DNA of 64,000 bases from Datnioides undecimradiatus (Eukaryota > Chordata > Actinopteri > Lobotiformes > Datnioididae). The translations under genes and the position numbers were made by a program. How positions within the stretch are numbered: position 1 is the stretch's first letter; each line of letters opens with the position of its first letter. The stretch is taken from the NCBI GenBank assembly GCA_008933995.1, contig WARS01000036.1, forward strand, positions 20,073,285-20,137,284, given 5' to 3'. The notes under the pieces were generated by a model. That model was not told the DNA's origin, did not search any database, and was given only the letters and a program-made list of their open reading frames with translations. Shown in pieces: positions 47,076 through 58,506 of this stretch.

Positions 47076-50000
47076 TAACAGAGGCATTTGTCAAAGTCAA
47101 CTGAAGTATTTGAAATATTTATTTTTAGCCCAACCACCTGTTGGACAAGGTGTTACCCCCTATGCTCCGTGACAGCCTGGGGTATAATAAGTGCACTACG
47201 TTCATTTAAAAGGGAATGTGGGTTAAAGACAGACTTGCAAAATGAAAAGAAGGTAACGTTCATCACTCAGTGACATCAGCATCATCTGTAAACCTCCACC
47301 ACTCCGGACGTTCAGGAGCAACGCCCGCTCAGACCTCTCAGCTTTGTGCTGTGCACATCTCCCATGCGTGCGCTGCTTACAGTATATAAGGCTGCGCAGT
47401 ATTTTTTGTTAAAACTTGCCTCAGGAATGTTGTCTTGTTTTCCAGTCTCGGTCCCGTTCTGTGGGGTCCTATTTGTGCGTTCCAGGGAAGAATGCCAGGA
47501 ATGGCAGCGTTGCAACACAGACGCATCACATGAGACACGCCAGGCCAATAAATGAGAGACTGATTGATGCACCAAAGTCAATATTAAAGAGTGTTGATGG
47601 CATTTGCTGACCCTGGGTTGCAGGTTTACATGCTGACAAACGCCCTGTGGATTATATAATTAACAGATATTGGTAACAATCATATTCTGCTGCATGATTA
47701 CAGCTCAGATTGTTCCCAGGAGCTTTTGAAACAGGCAGCATCTTATCTGATCTGTGTGCGCGTTAGGTTCCCAAAGCATTGGAGACATGTTGCATTATGC
47801 GCTGTAATTTGTTGTATAACATGTATACATGTGCACCGATATGACACACAAGTGCATGTGTGGCGATTGTATACTTATTGTACTGTACGGAGTATTATGT
47901 TACACTGTCAGTGTGCTTTATACCGTATGTCTGTGTGCACAGCGCGAGCATGCACAATGCAGTATGTACTGTGCATTATGGTGCATGTGAACTTGATCTG
48001 TTTGATCTCTGACAGGGGATGTTAACACAGCATGGGAGTGTGACACTCCTACTGTACCCGTCAGCGTGGAGTGTCACCTCTCCGTGGCCTGCGCGTCCAA
48101 AGCTAGCACGCGATCCTGTGTCAGCCGCTGTCAAAATGCTGCAGGTGCTTTCTGCACCAGCTTTTCCCACACTGAAGGGCACTGGAGGGCATGGACACCT
48201 TAGCTGCCTATTCAGCCAACACACTGCACAGGGCGGGCAAGCAGGGCTGTGCCCCTCCCCTCTCAATAGCATGGGGCCGCTCCTCTCCCCGTAGCCCAAC
48301 AATGGGCACTGCTATCACTGCTTGGCTACACAAACCAGGGCGGGGACCCGCCAAGTGCTCATAAAAGACCCTGTCACTTTGACACTGGCAATCAGAGAGC
48401 TTGCCTTTATGAAAACCATAGAGGGGAAAAATAGGGCTTTCTCTCAAACTCCCTCTCTCCTGCTTCCTTTCCGATTCTGAATTCCTCCCTGGCCTTTTGT
48501 CTCACCTGTGCCTGATGTGACATGTTGAAGACTGTGTCAGGCGGGTGGATGTCAGGACCTGAGTGGTCTCTCCTGGGCTTGTCAGCTGGAAACAGCAGGG
48601 TGGTGCAGCGTTTGCAACATTACAGATTTAAGTCAGCTGCTGCATGACCAGACATCTGTGATGATGCTGTAAATGTAATGTTCTTTGGGATCCTTCTCCA
48701 TTAACGTGCAAGTCCTGAAGGAAGTCGATCACCTGTGCAAATACTTCTAAAAAGACACATGTGACACTGACGAACGTATCTTTGTGGGTCAGTTTCAACT
48801 GGTAACAGCTGCTCCTCTTTGTTGATGCCGGTGTAGACGTTACCACCCACGTCACACGATGTCTCGCTGAAGCGTTTCATAAACTTTCTGATAAGCTGTC
48901 AAACTCATGGATCTTCTAGTCAAACTGAACGTCTTGGATCACATTTAACAGGGGCTACAATAATAATATATATTGGTTTAAGTATTGGTGAGGACACATC
49001 AAGGGAAAACTCAAACATCTGATTGCCAGAGCTCACTGTTCGCTGACAAACTATATCCAACATTGTTTGTAACTGATTGTTTTAACTCTGCTGTGGAGGT
49101 TCATTATTGTCTCTAAATCACAGTTTTGTTGCTGAAATGTGTAATTAGCAGTTAAGCAGCTCAGAAAACTAAGACATGACGATCCAAAGTTTAGATTTGA
49201 CCCAACAGGAGTTAAAAGAGTTTGACCAAACATGTAGAAACCGTCTCCTCACCGTGCACGAATCTAACCCCAAATGTTTGGACCAATTCAGGTTTGTCAA
49301 GAAGAAGAAGGTGAAACAGAGAGACTGAACTCTGCGCTTTGTCTGCCAGCGTTTAGCCAGTGGATGATGAGTTTTTGATGTTTGTGAGTTCCCTTGAAAT
49401 GCTGTCAGTACATTTCAGCAGTAAATAACAGGAGAGAACCGCAGCCCACAGGCGTGGTTTAACTGTGTTTGCTGACAAAAAAAAGGAAAAAGTGCACATA
49501 CTGCAGTCTGTACCAACAGGTTCTGGACCACATCCCATAAAACATGAAAAGCCCAAAGGGTTAGAAGCTGCGTGCTGCATTCAGGGCGGGTTGTGGAGGA
49601 ACTTTGGAAACCCAAACAGTTACACTTCTGTCTACATGAAGAGAGATGTCCTTGGAAAACTGTGCTTTTCTGGGATTTTATCACTGTGACAGCAACAACA
49701 ATTCTGTCTGGGAACATTTTATAACTAATAAAACTGTTAAATTAACCCATATATAGAGAGAAAATGCCTATTAATAGGTGTAATATCACTAAAACCATGT
49801 AAAAACGTACATGACAGTGCCCAAGATGATTATAAATCATACTTTACATAAACACATATGTGATATTCACGTCACATGCATTTTATAAACTGTATTTTTC
49901 AAGAGGTTTGGACACGTGCGTGCTTGCGTGTGCATGCATGAATGAGCCATTATTGTTCTTTAAAGTCTGACACGCATATAAATAAAGACCAGATGAAAGT

Positions 50001-53000
50001 ATGTCAGGTATTGTATATTGGTTCTGTGCAGCACAATGGCGGGATAATGCGTTGATGTGATCTTACAGAGCTGCATTATGCTCGGGCCTTTGTCAGGTAC
50101 AAAGTACAGCCTGTATAGGATCCAGCGCATCTACCCTGGATCAGCTTTTCAATGTTTGACTTACAACAAGTGTTGAATTTTACAATAAGAGGGATTTTCA
50201 ATATTCAGTCGTTGCCGGCGCCAAGCGGGCGGACAATGCGCTCATTCTCCCCCCACACTCTTAATTTTTCTTGGCTCGGGAACTTACGAGGAACACCTGA
50301 TGACAAAACGCGATTTTTGTCCTCGCCTCCCTGGCTCTCCCAAAACCCATTAGGAATTCATTAATGCACAGATTAATATTTGTAATGTGGTTTGTTCCAT
50401 TGTGAACCTGCGAGGAATGTGGCACTGGAAACATTAGCATGCTTATTTCCACTGTTGCAATAAAACCATGCAGACCAGAGTCCATAAAATGCTTAATGTA
50501 CCCTATCCTTAATGCTCTCAAACTGCCACTTGCTAGCATCATCAGCTACTGTAAAGCACACCAAAAACACCCCCCCCACCGCCTGTTTTTAGGATCACTT
50601 AACAGATCCACTGAGAGATTTATGAGGACAAGAGTCAAAGCTCCACTCAAGAAACAAGGTCTCCAGTTTAAATGCAGCCCCCAGTATCTGTTCATTATTT
50701 CATTGTGCGCCCGAGCCACCGTGTCTCATGTAAAACCCAAGGGAGGCTGTAAAGCAGCTTCTAAAACAGCACCTCACTGTACGCGTTTAGCACTTTTGTC
50801 ATTTTCATTAGGGGAAAATGTTTTCCTGCAACTGCTCCTGAGACCCTGATGAATGCCGTGTATGTTGTCGATGTCCCCCCGTGGCGCCGTCATAAAAGTT
50901 ACAAGTGTTTTTCTGTCCGCGATCTCTCGGTTAATACAAACGTTTATTCATTTTGATTCCCCGACAAACGTCTGAGAGGGCAGTCTCAGCCCCGCGCCGC
51001 TGTTCTACCTTCCCAAACTACAATAAGCTATCTGTCGTGCTGAAGTGCGCTGTTCTCAGTCTGCTACAGCGCTCGGTTAAACATATCAATCTCACAGAAG
51101 CTGCTCCAGCCAGGCGGACGCGTACACGAGCGACACTGCACATATATTGTGTCACTCCGGGTCAAATTCGGCGCTATCAATGAATTAGCTTATTGTGAAT
51201 AAGGTGTAGAGTTACAAAGCTGTGCTGTGGTTGCACCACAAGGATCATTATCATAAATATGCTCATGATAATCAGTTTAAAAGCCTCTCTTTGTAGGAAA
51301 AGGACGTGCGTTATGAAGGTAGGATTGAGGGCAACGGGGCTTGTTCAGATATGGATGGAGGGGCCGGGCTAAAGCCTACCTTCCAATGAGAACACGGGGC
51401 ATCAATCACGCGTCAAACCCTGAAGCATGAGCTGTATTTACGTTTAACTGACACGACCTCGAGCAGCCCCGTGAATTATGACTACTGCCTTTCTGGAGCA
51501 AAGGTGATGGTAGTGTGACACTTCACAAACTTCATAGAGACGGTGATGGATCAGCCCAGTACTTAAGGGATACCATCTATATCATATCATGGTTTAAGTC
51601 TACAGGGATTATGTGCTGGGCACTGCCAAAACACTCCAATACTCAATACTGTGCCTGAACACATCCTACATACAAACAGAACAGAGCAGCTGCAGCTGCT
51701 GCTCCACTAATATTCTGCTAACTCTGCTCCTTCTTGATGAAGTAGCGTGCCCTATATGAAGCAAGGCAGAGGGTAAGGATGTGCAAGACTCAAAGTCTGC
51801 ATCCCTGCATGGACCTGTAATTACCACTAACCTCCAAATCTTAACTTAATAGTGCGTAGGTGTTACAAAAAATAGAATTCAAGTTGCAATAAACCCTGAT
51901 TTTCCTGTAATCACATCTCTAAATTAGCTAATAAAGCTAAAAGTAATCAGAAAAATGAAATGTGTTGCTGTTGGAAGAGTTACTGGAATAAAGCAATCTT
52001 GTAGATATAAACATATAAATTAAAATGTAATTTTCATTGGAAACTAAAGGAAAAAAACAACTGTGCAGCCATTTTAATAATAGCAGACGTATTAATGGCT
52101 CTTAAATCATACGTCATGTCCTTTTTTTCCATGTCTATGTGAAATCCATATCCCCCAAAGTTGCTCCACGTCCCCTGTCAGTCACGGATCATAGCACAAT
52201 GGCAATCTGAACCATCTAAGATGCAATTACAAACTAATTACAGATTACCCCCTCCCTGCCTTCTCCTCCTCCCAGCCCTCCTTACCTTTCCATAATCCTC
52301 TCTCAATCCTCCCCTACAGCTACAGTAACTCCTCCAATTATGCGCTCCAACTCATGTCAGCTAAAGGGTTGTTTTCTATTTCGCATTGGGAGATACATGT
52401 CGTCATACACTTTTAGTTTGACAGATGAGTGGACGACGTTGACAAGAGGACTACTTTTTGCGGTGCTGGGGATTTTGCGTTGTGTGCATGTGTTGATGGA
52501 GATAATGTGCTTGCCTAGTCAAGCGTGACGCCAAACAAAAGACTGTTTACTCTGAGTAAATTATTGAGCATGTGCAAATGCTATTTGGCCCCATAAGATC
52601 ACTGAAGACACTCTGCCTGGGGAGGCAAACGGCAGGGCATCTTGAGCGTGTAGTTTTATGTTCTCTCTTCACGCAAGATTAGGTTATCACCATCATTTCT
52701 GGGTGGAGGAGGCTTATTCTGCAAAAAAAGGTGCACCGTGGATGAGTTTCGATGAGCAATAAAGCCGTACTGATCATGCAAACAGCTTATTTAAAGCAAA
52801 GTCAAACTGCACTGGACTGTGGAAGGGAAGCGGGACCACAGAAATTTACATTTTTGCTCAAAACCTGCAACAGTAAAGTTTAAAAAAGCCTCCCATGAAG
52901 CAGAGCGTAGCATTGTGTGTTTACATGAGAATGTGCTCTGTTCTGCAGACGACCTTGACAGAATGTATACAGTTAGTAGCCACACAGAGACTGGATGTTT

Positions 53001-53568
53001 TGACTGCATACCATGTATGCCTCTGTTGTATATTATCTGCTTCACATTTCGGCTGCATCCACCCGCATGTAGATGCTGCGCAATCACACCCCGAGAGATA
53101 CAAGCTTGCATTTGTATTAGCTTAATACTGTTTTTTCTGTGTGTGTTTGCGTTATCTGTTGTGTGTCTGGAGATAATAGGCTGAGAGCCGGTCTTTTGCG
53201 TCACTGCTCGGGGATTAAACCAAGACATAGTTATATTTTACAGGCTTGTGAGGATAAATATAAGGACAGAGGCTCTTTCAGATGTTTTCCCAAGTGAATG
53301 TGTCTTATAAAGGACGCTGATACGGGAGGAAACATGTCTTCAGGATGTGGAGGGGGTGAACGCTTTCCACCAGTCGAGTCCACCTCTCACATTGTCCTGG
53401 GCATAAATGCTGTGTGCTGCCCACCTTCTAAAAAAAAAAATCTCATTGACTACAGATGGAAATGTTCTCATTGTCTGATCTCTTCTCCAGGGACCAATCA
53501 ATTGGCTCAACACTCGGCAGTAATAAATATGGGTAATGAAAGAAGTTGGGAGTTGGTGGACTCTGTGG
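47076..53568. other. non-coding stretch
   Basis: AT-leaning with no microsatellite longer than about 15 bases. It contains a perfect 14-bp palindrome ACATGTATACATGT at 47819-47832 inside a TG/CA-rich degenerate area (47800-48000). It also has a promoter-like CATAAAAG at about 48360, and TAAT-containing words at 50350-50480. Open frames (for example 50439-50849 and 52791-53228) show no domains. Confidence 0.3.
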
Positions 53569-53569
53569 T

Positions 53570-53965
53570 TTGGAGAGTCTGCAGAGTTCTTAGGGTTTTT
53601 ATAGTTCATCGACCTTTTAAGATTGTTAGAGTCTGTAGAGTTCGTAGGGTTCGTAAGATTTGTAGTTTCTAGAGTGTGTAGATTTCTTTGAGGTTGCAGA
53701 GTTTTTAAAATTCATGGAGTCTGTAGTTTGTAGGGTCTGCTGAGTTGTAGTTGTAGTTTTATGAGTTCACAGAGTCTTTTGTAGAGTTTTTAGATTCAGG
53801 GGAGTTTGAAAAATCCGCAAACTACAAACGCTACAGAGTTCCTAGAGTTTGTCGTTTGTAGATCTTTTGAAATTTGTAAAGTTCGTAGGGTTTGTAGTTT
53901 GTAGAGTTCGTAGATTTCGTAGTGTTCGTAGTTGGTAGAGGCTGTACAGTTTGTAGAATCCATAG
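53570..53965. repeat. degenerate GTAG-rich tandem array
   Basis: About 400 bp is made of drifting copies of TTTGTAGAG and TTCGTAGGG-like 8-10 base units (for example GTTCGTAGGGTTCGTAAG and TTTGTAGTTTGTAGAG). It is G/T-rich on the + strand. The minus translation is Y/L/T-rich (YEIYELYKLQTL), an artefact of the repeat. The array looks old because few units are identical. Confidence 0.8.
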
Positions 53966-54282
53966 TCCAGCAGACATATTTTGGGGCAGCTTGTAGAAAT
54001 GAGCAGCGTAGTGAGTTAAAATGTTTTTTCTTGCTATCAGATTTAGGTTTAATGGTTCTCATCATGATTTTATTGTGGTTCATTTTTTAAAATAAAGCAA
54101 AATACACATGAATTCCAGGTCTTTGAATAATCCAAATGACTTGTTTTCCGACCATGAGAGGTTAATAGTAGCTGTTTTCTACCGACTGAAACCAGGGGCC
54201 GAATCTTTAATGTTAAAACACCGTCCCAATCCAATGAAACGAGGCCGCACCGTTCTCAAGTGCAGATTTATTCTGCTAGTCT
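53966..54282. other. non-coding stretch
   Basis: AT-rich with no recognised feature. Confidence 0.3.
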
Positions 54283-54331
54283 GAGGATTAGAACCAGTGA
54301 CCTCTAACCCCTTGGCTGTAGTTGCCCCCAA
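54283..54331 (-). repeat. tRNA-derived SINE remnant
   Basis: On the minus strand CTACAGCCAAGGGGTTAGAG (A-box-like, 54302-54321) is followed by GTCACTGGTTCTAATCC, where GGTTCTAATCC (54285-54295) is one base from the tRNA B-box core GGTTCRANNCC. The two boxes are closer than in an intact promoter, as if the anticodon region were deleted. Fish tRNA-derived SINEs commonly carry GTTAGAG and GGTCACTGGTTC in this order. The body of the element could not be delimited. Confidence 0.35.
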
Positions 54332-55350
54332 ATCATGTGCCTGCACGTGATCAGCCCCGCTGTCCGAAGTCTGGCCCAGCTGATGGTCTTCAGCGTGATG
54401 ACAACAACCATACGTTACCAGCCAAATGTTGCCGCGGCTAAACTGATCAGATTCCTTCTCCGGACTCATCACCGTTGCGGGCTCAGAGATCCGTAGCCGG
54501 ATGACGAAATGAGTCGGCTGGTTGGGGGGGTTGGGCCGGGCTGTGCTTGCACTGTTGACCTGGGTAACCCTGGTGACCCCTAGGCCCATGTCCCCTTAAT
54601 AAGTGTTGCCCTCCCCAGTGGTAACAGAATGGTCAAACATTATGTCAAGGGTAATTAAGGTCCAAATGCTCCTGACCCTGATATAATCCCCTTTGAAAGG
54701 ATCTCCAACTGTTTGCTGTGATTAACAAGGACCGCTGCGCCGGGAGGATCTGCCGCTGGTGAGAAGGCTTTATTGGGCCCCTTTTTTTTTTTATCACCAC
54801 ATAAAGTGGCCTCCAAGAGCTTCAGAAGATGTCCACAGGTCCCAGAGACAACAAGTCGGTGCTTTGAGCTGTCATTGAACATTACCGACCAAATGGCCGG
54901 CTGGTTACAGACTTCGGAAGCTATAAAGGATTCCCTCAGGTCTGAGCACTTAAAAAAAGCCTGTAAGAGAGCCTGCTGCTGCAGACACAGGGTGTTTTTC
55001 CATGGCTGATCGTGCAGGCTTGAAAAGTTGTATAAACTGCCTTAATGAGCTGTGATGCAACATCCGAATAGACCCAAAGCTCTATTTTCAGCTTGGCGAT
55101 GTGATTTTATACATAATCAGCGTTTGTGCAAACACGGGGCAAAGCATTTAAAGCACACGCGTAATGACGCTGTGTTGCGAAGACCAAGAAGCCCGCAAGA
55201 GATGGGGGCAAACACACAAAACCTGACGCATGTGTCGTGCAGACAAAGCTTTCACAACGACTCCAGCATCAGCTGCACGCAATACCCCCACTTCCATCGC
55301 AAACACACCCCGCACCCCACCTTGCACAGGCTCACGTACAAATATCGACG
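54332..55350. other. non-coding stretch
   Basis: 54590-54780 contains TTAATAAG, GGGTAATTAAGG and a TCF-like CCCTTTGAAAGG (near 54690) and is repeat-free. It could be regulatory. A T run at 54783-54792 follows. The 136-codon minus frame (54179-54589) overlaps the SINE remnant and has no domain. Confidence 0.25.
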
Positions 55351-55376
55351 ACACGCACACACACACACACACACAC
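55351..55376. repeat. (CA)n microsatellite
   Basis: A 26-base CA run with one CG near the start. Confidence 0.95.
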
Positions 55377-58300
55377 CGTCCAAAATGACAGACTGTCCTT
55401 GCCATGTCCACTAACGGTCACTTTAATGCGCTGGAGGTCACAGGATTAGTCTCGGGGGGTCATCTTCACAGGGCCGGACTTTTTAATATGAATCCTACAA
55501 AGAGGTCAGTGTCCGAGGGCGGGAGAGGTGCTGGATGATGAGACTCCCCCACACACGCACACAGAGGCCTCAGTATGTCCCCTCTCCGCCCCCTTCCCCA
55601 CAACCATGCCCTAAACTCTCCACCCGTTCCCTCCCACCTTCTTGTAACAACCCCGCACCCTCCTCCCCACCCACTCCACCCGCCTCTCCATGAGGACAGC
55701 AGCACCCCATCCGTCCTTTATCTCTGGGGGCAGCGCAAGTCATGCAGAACTCACGAGAGGAACATGCTGAGTGTGAGCTCATCGGATTAGGCTTCAAGAT
55801 AGGGGCAGGGCGCCTCAGAAGGAGTCGGTGTGGCTTCCTCTGCCTCATGTGCCTTTGCTTCACAGCCAACGTTTGCACAAACCCGGGCAGAGGAGGAAGA
55901 TAAATAAGCTCAAATCCAGCCACAGGACACGCCGCGTAATCGTCAAGATAATGTGTCCAGAAGTCTGCGAACCTGCCTGTTACTTTGCACAGAAAGACAT
56001 ATTAAAACTGAACTCTCCACCCTGCCCCGAACCCTGCTGGATATTTTCCACGCCGTGATAATACGAGCTCCTCAAAACGGCGAGGAGCATAAACAGTAAA
56101 CAAACATGCGGCCAGTATCAAAGCTGCTCCTCAGACGGGATGGAAAAAACGAAAAAACACAGGCATTACGGGGGAATATTCTCCCATCGCGATGCTAATT
56201 TGCGGCGATGTGTTCAAATGGCCTGGGTGAGATGAAATATCAAAAAGCGTAATGAAGCGTGACACAGTGAACCGCGGGTGAGCGTGGGTGCAGATATGGC
56301 ACAGATCACAGATCAAAGATGAGCTGCTGAATTATCCCTCCTTGAGTTACATCAGATTCGGAGATGCTCACCGTGCTTTGCTGGATGCCCAAATGCCTGA
56401 ACAATCTGACTCTGTTACAGCTTTGACGGGAGCAGTGTTCTGTGATGAATGGGGTGAGGCGCAAGCTTTTGAAGTAATAAAACAAAGAAAAGTAGGCCGA
56501 TGCGTGGCCGTGTGCCAAAGTTTTTCACAGGGGGCAAAGGGGGGGGAGGGCTGAGGGAAGCACATGATCGCTAACGGGTGATGGCTTTGATCATGCTCCC
56601 AAACAAACGGCCAGATAAAAAGGGTAATCAACACCTCTGGCCACAAGTCCAAATTTGCTCCTGCCAGTGTCTATAAATTACCCACCATTAAAGACGAACA
56701 TTTGGCATGCATTTGGCATTGTTACACCGCTGTGGGACCAGGCGGTGACATGCGAAGGGCGTAGCCTGCGCTGGGAGTTTTCAGTTACGCAGGCAGGCAG
56801 GAGCGGCACAACAGCAGCTTCCAGCTTCTCAGCCTTGCAGCTGGGAGCTTGTCGGGATCAGTGGGTGCCAAAGAGTGAGCAAGACGATGACCGTGGCTGA
56901 ATAGTGTTCGGGGGGCTTAGACCCTGGTCTCTGAGTCGTGACCTTTGTTCTCCTCGGCGTGGTTTATGTCTCCCTGTGGACAGTCTCCCAGGCAGCGCTG
57001 CGCCTGCCAAATGAGGGAATCCCTGAAGCCGAATGTCCGCTCTCTATCTCTCACCGCTGCTTTTCTTTCATTTAGAGCCGAAATAAAACCCCACTGTGCT
57101 CATGATGGCACTGAAAGATCGGCATGTTTTAGCACTTAGTGAACGCTTAGACATTCAGGCTGTTGGCGAAGCAGCAATGGGTTCCAGACTGCTATCGGGC
57201 TTCAGCACAAACCAGGGGTAGCCTAAAGGTAACTGGTGAAGCTGTGGCAGGACGTCTGGGCAGGGACGCATATAAAGATGGTGTTTGATCATCAGAATCA
57301 GATGTTGTGTCCTTGTAAACGCGGCAGCACAAAGGAGACATGCGAGGAAAGCAGCCCGAGTTCAAAGCGCTCGCACACAAAGACATCACGCTACTATAAA
57401 AAGGACCTGAAGCCACATCACCACACCTCGGCGAAACATAAGAGCCTATACATGATTGCTGCACAGCGGCAGGATTAATGATAGTGTTACCTTATGCTGA
57501 CTGCAGACCTCCCCTTCGCTGATTAGCTACTGTTTGTGTGTGGCCGCAGCGAACACTGTGCACTGTGCGAGTTTGACTCAGGGGCGCCTGAAAGTTCCTG
57601 ACATCAACAATCAGATTGCAAAAATAAATAATTGATTAACAAGATGCATATTTTGCAAATGAATGAATCAAAGCAACCGAGAGAGGAGCTGTGCATGGTC
57701 AGAAGAGAGTCCAGAAGAGACAGCGTTTGGATGGTATTTGGCTTCTAAACTGTGATTTATTCAGTTTGAACACTGAAAACCTGACGTGTCAGAGCTGGAT
57801 TCCACTGTAGAGACACACTGACAGGAAACAGTCATCAAACTGTTGACACAGAGTTTGTTTAGCGTCCTCTGGACACTGTGCACAGTTAACCGCGGACACT
57901 TATCTTAGCGTGCAGTCTCGATGGTGATGATGCAAGGAGTAACAAGAAGTATAAAGGTATTTACAGATGTGCAACAGTGGGGGAAGTACTTGCCGACAAA
58001 ATGATTTGTACGGTAAGCACTTTGGGGAATGATACTCTGGATGCTGTCGGTATGCATCGGTTGCTTCCTGTTTGTCTCTCGTTACCATTTTGAAGTCAAA
58101 CAGAGCCCTTTGTTCAGACACATCCAGGATCCACGGCCTTGTGTAAGTTTGGGTGTCAAGTGTTGAGAGCCTGACATTTCTCATGGGCCTTGGGTGACAC
58201 ACGGCTTATTGTTTTTTGTCCTGATTGCACCATTACCGCTACGAACGTGTTGTTTACGGTTTGCAGGAGAAAAATTCCCACTCTCACGTCAGCGCACGGC

Positions 58301-58481
58301 CGGGCGACGTGCTGCGCGAGTGTGTTCCAGTTGATTTCTCTGTTTAAATCACAGGCCCTAATGTTTGGGTTAGAGATTGTAATTTTGTAATGGCTGTTTA
58401 CATAGCTTTGGCGTTGGCACACAGACAGTGAGAACGAGTCGGGAGCACCTCACGCGCTGTCCTCAGACTGGATGGAACAGG
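55377..58481. other. non-coding stretch
   Basis: A C/T-rich tract at 55570-55690 generates P/H- and G-rich frames. The + frame at 56288-56554 reads like a protein in parts (DELLNYPSLSYIRFGDAHRA) but has no splice sites or recognised family. A CpG-containing part at 58200-58330 stands out slightly. No gene is called. Confidence 0.3.
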
Positions 58482-58506
58482 ACACACACACACACACACA
58501 CACACA
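58482..58506. repeat. (CA)12 microsatellite
   Basis: A pure 25-base CA run following GGAACAGGA. Confidence 0.95.

Noticed and set aside
54179-54589. 136-codon minus frame
   Set aside because: It covers the SINE remnant; no domain, no splice context.
33468-57403. TATA-like words at 33468 (TATAAAGG), 47383 (TATATAAG), 48360 (CATAAAAG) and 57393 (CTATAAAAAGG)
   Set aside because: TATAWAWR words are expected more than ten times by chance in 64 kb; none has a CpG block, initiator or exon beside it.
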